The notes: a model not told the origin generated them from the letters alone. 64,000 nucleotides of DNA from Diphasiastrum complanatum (GCA_029204225.1 MU831564.1:62001-126000); one strand, 5' to 3'; positions 40,201 to 48,434 are shown, counted from the first letter of the stretch. Translations and numbers: made by a program.

Positions 40201-40957
40201 AAACTGAAGAATAGAAAATGAAGTCAAGTTCATCCTAAATCTTTGTCAAAAGGTCTTCGGGAGTTCGTTATGCTGACAGTTCAGCCGAGGATTTACTATG
40301 TGAAAGGGACTTATTACCACATAAGAATATGCTTGTATTGGCTGTTTCATATCAAGCTGAAAATGGAATTTTGTCAAGTTTATCAGAGTTCAAATGCTCT
40401 TGTAATGCAGTTGCATTTGAAGCAAACAGAAGCATTGTCATGTGCTCCACATTAAAAGTGTATAAAAATAACATCATATTATGCCTATCTGTTCACATTT
40501 CTAATTATTATAAACTCAAAAAGCTCGGAGTCACAATGATTACATTGAATGCTACTTTCTGGGCTCCTTCTGAACATATTTCCTTGTCCTTACAAAAATT
40601 TTACTTATCTTGGCAGTGATAAGGATCCCTTGCGAGCTTCTCGAAGTACCAATGATCTTCTACAAGGTAATCTCCTGAACACGATCACTCATTGGGCCAA
40701 TATCATCTTATATGCCAGTTCGCAAAAATATTCAGGCCTTCAGGCATAATCTCCTCAGACACTTGGTTGGCTTTGATCATGGATGATCATTTCATCGTTT
40801 TCACACAAGATAGCCATCTGCTAACTTGATTATTTTCTTAATGACTGCTCTCCTATGAGCAGGTAACAAGGATGTTTCTCTAGAAAAGTCAAAGGGAACT
40901 TTTGTCCAAAGAAAGGGTCGTTTCCATGTCACTTCTGACAATGTGGAGCTGGTTGAG
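13208..40957 (+). CDS. STE20/BLUS1-like Ser/Thr protein kinase gene, 14 exons assembled, 3' end not found
   Basis: Exons by homology and GT-AG sites: 13208-13369, 17726-17980, 18140-18246, 18570-18614, 18917-18998, 19266-19334, 23345-23515, 23630-23695, 24645-24713, 24975-25133, 25302-25351, 25581-25619, 40617-40666, 40863-40957. They join in phase to 473 codons without a stop. Visible motifs are the glycine-rich loop [13 protein letters not shown] (Lys43), HRDVK with the catalytic Asp137, AGN (Asn142), [29 protein letters not shown], and [16 protein letters not shown]-terminal tail with EYKRGV.NW.FDIEDLK and a [13 protein letters not shown] segment is typical of plant STE20-like kinases. The family phosphorylates Ser/Thr in the cytoplasm; BLUS1 acts in blue-light stomatal opening, but orthology is not claimed. 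The DFG motif is absent ([10 protein letters not shown]). Introns 1, 6 and 12 hold retroelements. Coding continues past exon 14. Confidence 0.85.
14460..14696 (+). pseudogene. Ty3/gypsy integrase fragment in kinase intron 1
   Basis: The frame reads [26 protein letters not shown] in pieces, then [13 protein letters not shown] and [12 protein letters not shown]. This matches the end of the gypsy integrase core (HP.TDGQ.E..N..LE..LR.FV then LAE.AYN.S...SP.....YG). The catalytic Glu neighbourhood is recognisable but the rest of pol is missing. It is a dead fragment in the sense orientation of the host gene. Confidence 0.78.
14715..14840 (+). repeat. GAAG(A/G)TCGAA-rich minisatellite, potentially coding
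   Basis: A short repeat of GAAGGTCGAAGA-like units translates as an acidic/basic periodic peptide ([30 protein letters not shown]) in an open frame at 14687-14956. It lies between the gypsy integrase scrap and the copia gag relic and could belong to either. I recognise no domain. Confidence 0.6.
15056..16862 (+). pseudogene. Ty1/copia relic (gag to integrase) in kinase intron 1
   Basis: Broken frames in copia order: gag ([20 protein letters not shown] near 15085; [14 protein letters not shown]; then several stops), a zinc knuckle ([14 protein letters not shown] near 15677-15718), protease ([12 protein letters not shown] near 15850, with the family's DSGA altered to DSRA), pre-integrase ([11 protein letters not shown]), HHCC remnants ([11 protein letters not shown]), and integrase core ([34 protein letters not shown]). 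It ends near 16862 before any reverse transcriptase. It is more GC-rich than the surrounding intron. The many stops and shifts show it is long dead. Confidence 0.88.
17726..17980 (+). CDS. Kinase exon 2: helix C to catalytic loop
   Basis: 85 codons in phase 0. The exon starts [20 protein letters not shown], where the Glu of AETW is the likely helix-C glutamate. It runs through [16 protein letters not shown] and [20 protein letters not shown], and ends in the catalytic loop FHRDVK. The acceptor is TGATGCAG and the donor is GTATCT. Confidence 0.93.
18140..18246 (+). CDS. Kinase exon 3: activation segment lacking DFG
   Basis: 35 codons plus two bases. [14 protein letters not shown] matches the family exactly up to the position of the Mg-binding DFG. 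There the frame reads [16 protein letters not shown], then QGTPC, joining the Trp of GTPCW across the intron. No Asp is present at or next to the DFG position. The activation segment is about five residues shorter than in typical relatives. Donor GTTACC, phase 2. Confidence 0.88.
18570..19334 (+). CDS. Kinase exons 4-6: C-lobe
   Basis: Exon 4 (18570-18614) completes CW and gives [14 protein letters not shown]. Exon 5 (18917-18998) gives [20 protein letters not shown] and FSQYPPLK, with the conserved Asp of the F-helix. Exon 6 (19266-19334) gives [12 protein letters not shown] to HFSK. Phases 2, 2, 0 are consistent. The donor of exon 6 (GTACTT) lies only a few bases before the truncated LTR of a copia derivative. 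Confidence 0.88.
19343..19677 (+). repeat. Truncated 5' LTR
   Basis: About 335 bp, matching 21431-21768 nearly base for base. The upstream ~400 bp of the LTR are absent. The match begins about 5-8 bp after the exon 6 splice donor. Confidence 0.88.
19678..19689 (+). promoter_or_regulatory. Primer-binding site of the intron 6 copia element
   Basis: TGGTATCAGAGC abuts the LTR end, as in the other copia elements here. Confidence 0.92.
19937..21023 (+). pseudogene. copia linker, RT C-terminus and RNase H remnant
   Basis: The first frame (19937-20785) carries [20 protein letters not shown] (post-integrase linker), [15 protein letters not shown] (start of RT), then jumps to [20 protein letters not shown] (end of RT). 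RNase H follows, with [18 protein letters not shown] and [11 protein letters not shown] deletion near 20713 shifts the frame, and RNase H resumes ([21 protein letters not shown]) to 21023. The YVDD polymerase centre is not present, so the copy cannot make its own reverse transcriptase. Confidence 0.9.
21038..21768 (+). repeat. 3' LTR of the intron 6 copia element
   Basis: 731 bp, TGTGAAGATT to ACTTCACA. It contains a dense cluster of CATGCA motifs at 21197-21350 in the half that the 5' LTR has lost. Confidence 0.9.
22240..22261. repeat. (TG)11 microsatellite
   Basis: A perfect TG run inside intron 6. Confidence 0.9.
22788..22940. repeat. Tandem duplication, period 82 bp
   Basis: The segment beginning GGATAGTCTATTGTCTGGGA is repeated at 22870 with two or three differences over about 70 bp. 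A diverged third relative lies at about 22600-22640. Confidence 0.85.
23345..23515 (+). CDS. Kinase exon 7: end of kinase domain
   Basis: 57 codons: [37 protein letters not shown], then [19 protein letters not shown]. The invariant Arg of the kinase C-lobe is in KRPTAEK. Two in-phase donors exist, GTCTCA after ATGAAG (23506) and GTCTGC after CAAAG (23515). The later one is preferred because it gives the family's WE..K..K ending. Confidence 0.92.
23630..24713 (+). CDS. Kinase exons 8-9: conserved C-terminal extension
   Basis: Exon 8 (23630-23695) gives [20 protein letters not shown]. Exon 9 (24645-24713) gives [20 protein letters not shown]. The EYKRG..W.F..EDLK..A.L signature follows the kinase domain in plant relatives. 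Both exons are whole codons (22 and 23), with acceptors AAGCAG and ATTCAG and donors GTCTGA and GTAAGA. Confidence 0.85.
24975..25619 (+). CDS. Kinase exons 10-12: variable tail
   Basis: Exon 10 (24975-25133) encodes a Ser/Leu-rich stretch ([20 protein letters not shown]). Exon 11 (25302-25351) gives [16 protein letters not shown]. Exon 12 (25581-25619) gives [13 protein letters not shown]. Homology here is weak, so the exon calls rest on splice sites and phase continuity with exon 13 across the 15-kb intron. Exon 10's donor GTTAGT is required because reading through meets a stop within 30 bases. Confidence 0.7.
26076..27290 (+). pseudogene. Ty1/copia relic (integrase end and RT start) in kinase intron 12
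   Basis: Broken frames: [13 protein letters not shown] (integrase Glu region), [38 protein letters not shown] (integrase end), linker around 26590-26640, then the RT start with [31 protein letters not shown] and a TFAPMLKI piece. Stops occur throughout. A piece at 27517-27645 ([18 protein letters not shown]) may be the RNase H end of the same relic, but this is weak. Confidence 0.8.
27291..28169. other. Intron 12 sequence, possible copia RNase H remnant, otherwise nothing
   Basis: Apart from the doubtful RNase H-like frame at 27517-27645 I see no domain. The minus frame 27720-27920 is a short chance ORF. Confidence 0.35.
28170..28244. repeat. (CT)n microsatellite, about 37 units
   Basis: A perfect CT run. 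It produces low-complexity Ser-Leu and Arg-Glu frames on both strands, which are not genes. A short TA run lies at about 28352-28372. Confidence 0.95.
28245..30159. other. Intron 12 sequence, probably decayed retroelement
   Basis: No open frame of note. Because gypsy pol C-terminal sequence and a gypsy-type LTR start follow at 33740-33993 in the same orientation, the 29.2-30.1 kb stretch may be the rest of that element. I could not recognise domains in it, so this is inference. C/CT-rich tracts lie near 28984-29000 and 29100-29160. Confidence 0.3.
30160..30226. repeat. 67-bp direct repeat, left copy
   Basis: ACTTACAATGG to CTCTTGTTTA recurs at 33372-33438 with about six differences. The pair brackets the whole 30.2-33.4 kb insert. 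Confidence 0.8.
30274..30634 (+). repeat. 5' LTR of the gag-only element
   Basis: 361 bp, GC-rich. About 96 bp in the middle (around 30400-30500) are missing from the 3' LTR. Confidence 0.88.
30636..30648 (+). promoter_or_regulatory. Primer-binding site of the gag-only element
   Basis: TGGTATCAGAGCC, one base from the LTR end. Confidence 0.9.
31539..32366 (+). CDS. Ty3/gypsy gag polyprotein (capsid part)
   Basis: 275 codons beginning [14 protein letters not shown]. An acidic N-terminus is followed by a likely coiled coil ([20 protein letters not shown]), a Ser/Pro-rich linker, then the retrotransposon gag domain: [54 protein letters not shown], and [16 protein letters not shown]. This would form the particle shell. 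The frame ends in TAA at 32364; the next codons continue gag-like ([18 protein letters not shown]), so the stop is probably a mutation. A long 5' leader (30649-31538) precedes it, as is usual for gypsy elements. Confidence 0.88.
   Translation: MTTPQGLDQPPERGIDELETEALAFRKGKEPMEMEEQEQFAEELDELVTKEQFLRLVTEVDELKLALANFKSSVDDSFAELKGLILSSAKGSLPSTSQLSPSPLPSVSGEPMRSHPSVFKDLKPPTFIGEEKDRNVDILQTFLSKWKNNHALKQTLDHLQAIDASLSLGPMAYKWWLNLQETGQTPRSWKAFEEAFLREFLLENELDKAWEAWEKTVMDKSLVQYISQYREAILKIKNMDDCQKLRGFVRGLKDEYKVEVQRNSPTTLEQALRYA
32555..32749 (+). pseudogene. gypsy gag zinc knuckle, truncated
   Basis: The frame contains [14 protein letters not shown], a CCHC nucleocapsid knuckle that binds RNA, and a Lys-rich tail. 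Beyond it, at about 32760-32847, [20 protein letters not shown] looks like the start of the protease region and runs into the LTR. It is separated from the capsid part by stops and a shift between 32366 and 32555. Confidence 0.82.
32848..33112 (+). repeat. 3' LTR of the gag-only element (internally deleted)
   Basis: 265 bp. It aligns end to end with the 361-bp left LTR except for a missing central block of about 96 bp. Confidence 0.87.
33740..33985 (+). pseudogene. Ty3/gypsy pol C-terminal relic
   Basis: [11 protein letters not shown], a stop, then LKKCLREGE matches the integrase C-terminal segment (H.VFHVS.LKK) of gypsy elements. The following decayed frames end in GACATAACTTG near where a DATWE-type chromodomain end is expected. 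It precedes an A/G-rich tract and an LTR-like start, which is the normal order. Confidence 0.65.
33993..34435 (+). repeat. Probable gypsy 3' LTR start
   Basis: TGTCATGCCC follows AAGGGGGTAAGAA (polypurine tract). This is a common gypsy LTR beginning. No partner LTR was found in the window and the right end is uncertain; it runs into a minus-strand copia relic. Confidence 0.5.
34440..34920 (-). pseudogene. copia reverse transcriptase relic
   Basis: On the minus strand [33 protein letters not shown], then a stop and a broken GIEVW, is the copia RT region following the YVDD centre. Before it, frames with stops contain RT-like pieces such as [21 protein letters not shown] block at 34462-34470 followed leftwards by CCAACA may be the polypurine tract and LTR edge (minus: AACGGGGAG then TGTTGG). 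Confidence 0.7.
34922..35149 (+). other. Short plus-strand open frame with Gln run
   Basis: 76 codons including [17 protein letters not shown] and [20 protein letters not shown]. It sits between two copia relics that read on the other strand, so it is not part of their coding. It looks like low-complexity plus charged helix. I recognise no family, and a chance ORF or captured exon are both possible. Confidence 0.25.
35156..36480 (-). pseudogene. copia gag, protease and pre-integrase relic
   Basis: Gag (35807-36480, truncated at its N-terminus) contains [40 protein letters not shown] and a knuckle-like [14 protein letters not shown]. Protease (35390-35755) has [19 protein letters not shown] and [11 protein letters not shown]. 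The HHCC segment (35156-35359) has [18 protein letters not shown]. Integrase is missing before the RT relic at 34440-34920. It is inside kinase intron 12 in antisense orientation. Confidence 0.88.
36490..37400 (-). repeat. Copia LTR (5' LTR of the minus-strand relic)
   Basis: Related over several blocks to 7600-8592. The right edge AATTTCCAACA gives TGTTGG as the LTR start on the minus strand. Within it, AAAAGCCGACA(A/C)TG-like motifs recur about six times between 36786 and 37050. The left edge and primer-binding site are not clear; the gag next to it lacks its N-terminus, so a deletion joins the two. Confidence 0.65.
37401..39344. other. Intron 12 sequence, nothing recognised
   Basis: AT-rich, many stops, no domain. 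A more GC-balanced patch at 39100-39340 has no recognisable identity. Confidence 0.35.
39345..39600. repeat. Dispersed repeat, uninterrupted copy
   Basis: Matches 30232-30273 joined to 33118-33345. It reads CCCTTGGTATTTGCATCC across the point where the other copy carries the gag-only element, so it documents the empty site. Confidence 0.85.
40617..40957 (+). CDS. Kinase exons 13-14: conserved C-terminal block
   Basis: Exon 13 (40617-40666) gives [16 protein letters not shown]. Exon 14 (40863-40957) gives [14 protein letters not shown] and [16 protein letters not shown]; the KGRF.VTS.N segment is conserved in plant STE20-like kinases. Phases join exactly with exon 12 across about 15 kb (one base completes the codon after HIS). 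Donors are GTAATC and GTAAGC. The frame is still open, so more exons (usually a Leu/Gln-rich tail) should follow; I found none before 64000. Confidence 0.82.
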
Positions 40958-42051
40958 GTAAGCTATTAGAAACATCTCATTGAAAGAAGAACAATAAGTT
41001 TTAGGTTAAAATGCCTGCAGCAGCTTGTCGGTGCTGAATGATTATATTTCCTGCAGAATGGCCATCAACTTTCAAAACAGTGAATGCTGCCAATGTACAA
41101 ATAAGCTATTTTCTTCATATATAATGCAATGCGAAATGAGAAATCAAGATATATATGAAGCTAATTGTTTCCACATGAATTTATGGGTATTTGCATGTGG
41201 AGAAAGTGAGCAAACAACCAAATTGCATGAATATATTGATACATGTGTCGCACACGCTTTTGGTTACCTCAATGCCACATTTCTTATAACCTCTAAGGCA
41301 TACATATAGATCAAGCATGAGAGGAGTTAGAGATATACCAATGTGCCAAGCCCAGCAGCTAAACATGTCATAACTGCATCCCAAGCTAGTTGACTAGACC
41401 AAGATGCCAAATAGCAGCATCATGAAAAGTGAATCTAATAGTGTATAGCTATAATACGATCCATAAGGCCCATGAGTGGGAATCACCTTTCTTATGAACC
41501 AAATCCATTGACATAGAAAAAACAGATGATGGAATGCACCATTTGAGCTCCATCTATAGCATTTGGAACAACAACAAGAATGTAGGAAGACTAATGAGAT
41601 GATCATCTGAAATATATCATGGTCGAATCAAAACGATAGACCTTGTTACAACTTGGAATACTTTGATATTGATTTTTTCATTTCATTCATTACATTTTTA
41701 TGAGTGCTGATCTTGAATACAGTGTGGTTTATTAAACTTCAAATATCTAGATTTCTTGGTTTTGTTCAGGAGGGTTAGAGTTGATGAAATGTGAATATTT
41801 ATGTCAATCTCATAGCCAATACCTTTAAGACTAGCTCTATCAATCAAGGTAGAGTTCAAGGTTATCGTAGTTCTTTTCCTATGCCACTTCTTCTTCTAGA
41901 TGTATCACACTGCCCTTTCTTTGGTGACCCAGACACTTGTCAAAAAATGGCTGGTCAAGATTTAGCACATCATAGAGGAATATACCAAGATGATCAAGTG
42001 CCTATTCCAATTATTGCAGAGAGCCATAAGAATAAATATTATGTAAATATT
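40958..42051. other. Sequence downstream of the last recognised kinase exon
   Basis: If the gene continues, this is intron 14. No exon with family homology and splice sites was found. Open frames at 41025-41309 and 41791-42099 show no domain. Confidence 0.35.
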
Positions 42052-42140
42052 GTAAAGAATGGGAGTGTGATGGACTGCTACACAATTAAAATATCGTAAA
42101 GAATGGGAGTGTGATGGACTGCTACACAATCAAAATATCG
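42052..42140. repeat. Tandem duplication, period 44 bp
   Basis: GTAAAGAATGGGAGTGTGAT begins both units; they differ at one base (ATTAAAATAT versus ATCAAAATAT). Confidence 0.9.
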
Positions 42141-43427
42141 TTCAAACCCAAGGAGGACATCCTTGGTGACAAAAGGCCCACTTCATGTACATGTATCTAT
42201 AAAAAACATTCTTAACAGAGGTAGATCCTCTAAATATAGGAAATGTTGACATCAACTACGAATTTAGTTTCCTTCTGGTCCATCCTACAACATAAATAAG
42301 AAGTGAAAATAAAAGCTAACGAGAAACTTGAGATATATGTTCACCTCAATAAATGATAAAATGCAAGCAAATATACAAATTCAATCAGAAATGTACATTC
42401 TTTATATATAAGCTACACCACCGAAACAAAAAAGCAAGTATCATGCTAATGGGTGCCAAGGAACCTGGTACAAAGATATAGTGTGCGAAGTCTTTAGAGA
42501 TTCTAAATGAAGTTGCAAATCCTCATCATCGCATCTTCAACATCTCTATTTCTCTTTTTTATTGACATTTTGGGAAAATAATCAATCAAGAAGACTAAGT
42601 GAATCCTTGACTTATTGTGAATTATGTAATTGTAATGTAGAATCAGTTGCCATCACAAACGGTGCATTCTATACATATATGACAAAGAAGCACACTGGGG
42701 ACCTTGTAATGCTCATGTTTTGAATAAAACACATAATTCCACGAGAAGTCAAGGTTGTTGCTAAAATAAATGAAACGCTATCAACCTTACATTGTCCAAG
42801 GTTGTGAAAGCAAATAGAAATGTGCCACGAAGATCCTGCCACAGTATAGGCATCTCCATCTATGGGTCAGCCAAGTTTGGTTGATAAGTTCTCCTCCTAG
42901 GTAGATCCAAAATCTAAGCTTGATAGCTTGATTGAAAGCTAGAAAAGTCTAGTTTTTGATGCAATTTGTTTCATACCATTTGGATGAGCCAATCAAAAGC
43001 TATAGCCTTTTGAATGAGGGTAGGTAGGCTACCTAGACCTAGTTGGACACTTTTGGTTTGATCCATAACTTGCTTGATTGATCCTAAAACTCAGTTTAAA
43101 GCTTGCCAATCTCATCTATTTGAGATCTAGACACAGTTTTGAGGTCATAGCCACATTGTTTTATGCATATCAACTGTATTTGAGTGATTTGTGGATTCTT
43201 TGAGTGCTTTCCAAGTGCTAAAGAGAGTTTGACCCAAACTTTGTCTATACTCCATCTTTGAGTGAGAGGTTGATCTAGTTTGAGAGAGATTGGAAAAGCT
43301 AGTGAGGTTGATCTCACATTTTGTTGCAAGATCTTACATAGGAGTTAGTAGTACACCTTCATTGGATCCTATAGTGAGAGAGAAGCAGCATTTTATTGTT
43401 CATTACAAGGTATCTCCACTACTTTTT
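42141..43427. other. No gene recognised; possible leader or LTR of the adjacent copia gag
   Basis: AT-rich. The last few hundred bases may be the untranslated leader of the gag that follows, but no LTR end or primer-binding site is visible. Confidence 0.3.
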
Positions 43428-44046
43428 ATGGCTTCCATGGGTTCCTTCCTATTGGAATCAAGTGAGAGATTAACTACCTCCAATTATTCTATTTGGAAGG
43501 TAAGGATGGAGTCAATCTTGATACTCCAAGATGTGATGGACATAGTCCTTGGAATTGAGGAGGAGCCTCAAGTTCTCCAAGAAGTCCAAATATATAAGAA
43601 GAGAGCTAGAATGGTTGTACACTAAATCAAGATGAATGTCTCTTATGAGATATTGAGAGAGATTGGTGCTTGCAACTCGGCCAAGGAAGCTTGGGACTCA
43701 CTCAAAGCTATCTATGAGGCCAAGAATACCTCTAGGGTCCTCACTCTAAGGAACCAAATCTTCCAAAGTCGCCAAAGGAGTGATGAGAGTGCAACCAATT
43801 ATATATTGAGAGTCAAAGACATCCATAGAGAGCTTGCTTGTATTGGAGACTCCATCAAACAAAGTGAGCTAGTTCAAGTCATCCCCAAAGGCTTGAGAGA
43901 TGAATATGACAATCTTGTCCAATGCTATGCTATCAAGGAAGAGCTACCAAGTTTGGAGGCCTTGCAAGGTGTCCTTATTTCTAAAGAGTCAAGACATGAG
44001 AACAAGCTTATGAGGTTGGACAAGTTATCACTCAATCATAATGGTG
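43428..44046 (+). pseudogene. copia gag fragment
   Basis: Starts MASMGSFLLESSERLTTSNY, then SIWKVRMESILILQDVMDIV, GACNSAKEAWDSLKAIYEAK, and SLEALQGVLISKESRHENK. It is the same clade as the gags at 57367 and 6099. One in-frame TAA near 43622 interrupts an otherwise open frame, and homology stops near 44046 before the zinc knuckle. No other part of the element is attached. Confidence 0.88.
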
Positions 44047-46569
44047 ATGGCTTTCCATACTTAGTTTTTTCATGTGTACTTGTCCACACGTGTGAAAGTG
44101 CTGGTATGATAGTTTTATGCATGTTGATGAGTGCTCTTGCCATCAAATTGAGTGTTTGATCTTGATTCTCAATCTACACTTCATTTAGGTGCAATCACAA
44201 AACCTTAGGAGATCAAATTACACTTTGTGGCATTCGCACATGTGTGAAAATTTCACAATCCCCCTCTGTGAGCTCAACCTCAGCCCACTACCAACGACCG
44301 GCATGGTACCTGCAAGAGATCAGTCCTGCAAAAGAAACAAACGAGAAAATGTTCAGTGCAATGCCCAAAACCCTAAACATCTGCATATGTATTACACTGC
44401 ATTGAATTGGCTAGAACAATTGTGACAAGAAATCATCGCCGAAGCAATGAATAGATGGACGCCGAACGCGCACACGCGATGATCCGCCATCATTTGCTCT
44501 CCCTATGCACTTATCTCTCTCTCCCTAGGTGCGCGTACTGGGCCCTCGTTGGCTACAAAAGGGCAAAAAAAAAAATTCTGACTGTCGGCGATTCTGGGCA
44601 ACGAATCACGATTCCTAGTGAATCGCAATTCGCTGCAACTATGGTATTTTTATTGAACTGTCTTTTGACGTATGGGTATAAGGAGTTTTGTCATACTCCA
44701 AATACTCATATGAGCATTTGGCCATATGGGATGCAAGTATGGTGGGCAACATTGAAGTAAACAATAATAATAACTTTATCATCCTAGATTGAGATTCACA
44801 ATTTCTCTTGCCATTCCTTTGTTGATGATCATTCCCTTCAATTGATATAGAAGCATTTCCTGAGTCTTCAAGCTGCCAAGTATATTTGGTTGAATTCCCC
44901 CATGTTTAGGAGCTTGGAGACTGCCCAAGCATGTGTCATATGCCACACATCAATGTCAGTATCATTAGCACTATTATATTTTCTTACATTGTGTGTCCCT
45001 AACCGTGAATAAGTGACAGCTAACTCCAAACATCGAGGTGGGAAAAGCTGCCAGCCATTATGCCACATTTTGGGACTATTTTTACAATACATAGAAAGTA
45101 ATTAGTTTGGTGCCTTTTTGGTTTTTATCATGGTATTCTTGTAGGAAGAAGCCCGTTGAAGATTCAATGCTTTGAGTACTTTAGGTTGTTTGAAATTTTT
45201 TTCCTGAATTTACAAGCTATTATTAACAAAAAGTTTAAGAGTTGTTTTTCTGGCTAAACATATCAATTACACGCATAGGAGTAGCTCAAGAGATTTCATG
45301 AAATCAAAGAATGATAGATGTTACAAATGTTGAGAAATGAGATAATTCAACTGTGTCATGACTGTTTGAAGGAAAAGCTTGCTCAATTCAGTAGAATTCT
45401 TGATAATTCACACAACAAAGCTAGACGGGGAGAGAGAAATGGAGAGACCCATAACTAACTATCTAGCAATAATAATTTTATGTTATGACTAATTCAAACA
45501 AGACAGAAATATGCCATTCGAATTTTGATCAGCTGACGTTTAGTGTAAAACCCTAAACATCTACATATGTATTACACTGACAAATTTTAGGCATTGACAA
45601 AAGAATAATGATGACCAATGTATGGGCAATGTTGTCTTGTGATCTACTTTGGGAGTTTGGCTCCTTTGCCTATGCATATCGGTACCAAACTGAGCTCTTT
45701 ATCTTATGCGACCCAAGATCGGCACGATCTACTCAGTCCTCTGATTCTATGAGTGACTTTGGCATTGGATCTGATGGATGGATCGGGTGGTTCTATTAAA
45801 ACTTTTTAAAGATTCCTTCTGCATTAAAGTCATTGTTAACATCTTTAAAGTGAACTTCAAGAATATTCTCATTGCCAAAGTCATGTGGATGAGTTTTCGA
45901 TCTCGCAAAAGATTAAGTCAAAGAGCTAAAATCCATGCTCTGGGTTGAGGTCTAATTCAATATTGATGTACTGAACATTCTAATACACATGATTTCTTCC
46001 TCAGTGGGATTGGTTCAACATATTCCTTTCTCCTAGTCCAACTGGGTTTTATGTGGCATATCCCCTTTGTAAGGCTCGATAATCTTTTTTTTTTTTTTTG
46101 TCTTTTAGACGTGATGAATTTCAGGTCCATAACATACATGGGTCGCACACTTGAAGAGTTTTCTTCCAGACTCTATAGGTCTTCCTCAACTTTGGTTTCA
46201 TTACCTCTATGCAATCTAATTTCATTCACGTAGTCCATATGGTATAAGTCGATTGGTCTTGTCTCCCTATGGTGGTCTTGACTTTATATTGATACTTTCA
46301 ACTAAAGACTGCTTCAAAGGGCCAGGATTGTATACTTAAAGCAACATCATGGTCAGATGTGCTCTCCTACTAAGAGATGAGGCATGTGCTCCCTTATGTC
46401 AAAATACCGTGGTTTGGGCCCAACTTAATGCCTTTCGACACTAATGTCAAGGGTAGGTCCATAAAATTGCCTGAGTTTTTCATCAACGAGTCACAAGCAC
46501 AATTGTTTCAATGATTCGTAAGTAGTTTTCAACACTTAAGACTCTAATTCACTTAGTATTTGATAAGGT
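44047..46569. other. No gene recognised
   Basis: A 31-bp direct repeat (AAACCCTAAACATCTRCATA and following bases) occurs at about 44368-44399 and 45549-45580. The intervening 1.1 kb has no coding signal. A T-run lies at about 46087-46100. Confidence 0.35.
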
Positions 46570-46775
46570 CATTGTGCTCAAGGGACCGACGTACCATGGG
46601 TGTTAGGCGTTCGGGTACTCGCCTCCCCATATCTGTGTGTTTCAACAGATGGCCTAGGCGGGGTGTACTATATGAGAGACCGTAGCTACACTGTTGGTTC
46701 TCTTTTCTAGCCCGGGAGGGGTGTTTCACCCTCACCAAGCATTAAAAAGCCGCCTCTGTGTTTCAAGAGGGTCAG
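46570..46775. other. GC-rich block with several short hairpins
   Basis: Inverted repeats include AGGCG...CGCCT near 46600-46625 and GGGTGTTTCACCC at 46718-46730. It has no coding frame. It may be part of an LTR, but no partner copy is present. Confidence 0.3.
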
Positions 46776-48153
46776 CTATTTCTTCATTAGCATGACATTT
46801 AAATGACATAACAAAGATAGCATGCGAGTATCAAAAATTTTCAACTTACGGACACCAAACATTGACTAGACTGCATACACACTTGGGTGAAACCAATTTT
46901 CATTTTCAGACTAGTAAGCTAGATGGGTAGCATCACGAAATTACATACGAAATTTTATCCACACCCAGCTCTACATACCATTCTAGCAAATTCCATATAG
47001 TCAAGACTTGATTTTGGCTCAAACTACGATCAATACAATTATCAATACCAACACCGAACAGCAACCGAGACAACCATATCTACTAGTGAACTTCAGGTAA
47101 ATAAAACACAAGAACATTTTCGATCACGTAACGGAATAACCCATCTGAGACTCCGTGCTATCAAAGTGAGGGTCATACACGTAAAGAGTACATTTAATAC
47201 TACACAACCATTTACTCAAAGGAGCGATAATTCATTGAACCCAAAAAGTGATCGAAGGAAGCATACCTCAGAGATTTTTGAGGGACGGTCACGTCAGGTC
47301 CATAGATTGCTCTAGCCATCATGCTGTAGGTCACCTTTGGATACACGTGGGCTTCGTCGTTGTAAGGATGGGATATCGCCGGTCCTCCTTTGTGAACAAA
47401 AACCTTTTGTATGGATGAGGAGAAAGCCCCCCCCCTCCCGCGCCTTCTTTCTGCGCGCTGCCTTCTCGCGGCTACTGCCTCGATCCCTGCTCACAGCTAC
47501 TGCCTTCTGGCTGTTCTGGTTGTCTCCTACTCGTTGCCTTCTCTGGCCCGAGCTCTGCTCGCTTCTGCTTGCTCACACCCATTCTCTGATCTGCTGTCCA
47601 CAGAGCGCGCTTCTGTCTGCTGTCCGGCCCTCTTCTGGTAGCGCGACCCCTCTGCTGCTCTCTACCTGCTTACTGCTCTCTGACTTCTGCTTCAGATCCG
47701 CTGCTGCCTCTCCTTTTGCTCAGCTCGATGTTCTTCTCTCAGGCTTGGTGCTGTCTCTGCCCGCTCTTACTCCTCCTCGCTGTCTCTGGTCGTTGATCTG
47801 ACTCATTTTCAGCATAAGATCTTCTCAAGAGTAGCAACTAGAGTGGTGATGTAGTCGCTGGTTCTTTATACTTAAGAGCAACACTCAGGTGTTATGCTAA
47901 AAAGGCAATGATGACTCATAGAATTCTGTGCAACGGCTCAGATACTGGATAGTTGTATTCATGGCCCAGACGATATACAATTTTGATAATTTAGGATCAA
48001 CTCATGTGGAAATCAGAGTTCAGGCTCCTCATAGCACACAGAATATTTCAGAACTGCTCTTTTCCTCTGGATCAGCAACACCACATCTTGTTCATAGCCC
48101 TTCGCTTTCAAATGCATAAAGGCTCTCAGGTAGAAACTTACAGGCAAAAGTTT
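46776..48153. other. No gene recognised; GC-rich, pyrimidine-rich stretch at 47420-47800
   Basis: The long plus frame at 47337-47801 is Leu/Ser/Cys-rich translation of CT-rich DNA and overlaps another frame of similar quality. I treat it as low-complexity and not as a gene. Confidence 0.4.
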
Positions 48154-48434
48154 TGTAAAGAATTTGGGCCTCAAGGCCACGCACGCACACGTACCCACGC
48201 GAGCCGCGTACTGGATCCCAACCCCAGTCGCCTAGCCACCACCATCCATCCGTCTTAATCCCCAAAAGGGCTGGTACCAAGGGATAGAGGATATAGAGAA
48301 GCCCCAACTTATATATGGGAGATTTCAAGGCAAGCAGTTACTTATGGGATATTTAGAATTCTCAAGGCCTTCACTAGGCGCTCAAGCCCACGGCACTCTC
48401 TTGTGCGTGGCTTGCAACATAACATTCTGCAACA
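48154..48434 (-). repeat. Left LTR of the TRIM element
   Basis: 281 bp. It aligns with 48488-48585 plus 53671-53850, with a modest number of differences. Confidence 0.85.

Noticed and set aside
41025-41309. 94-codon plus frame after kinase exon 14
   Set aside because: No similarity to the expected kinase tail and no matching splice acceptor in phase.
47337-47801. 154-codon Leu/Ser/Cys-rich frame
   Set aside because: Pyrimidine-rich low-complexity DNA; an overlapping frame is equally open and no domain is present.
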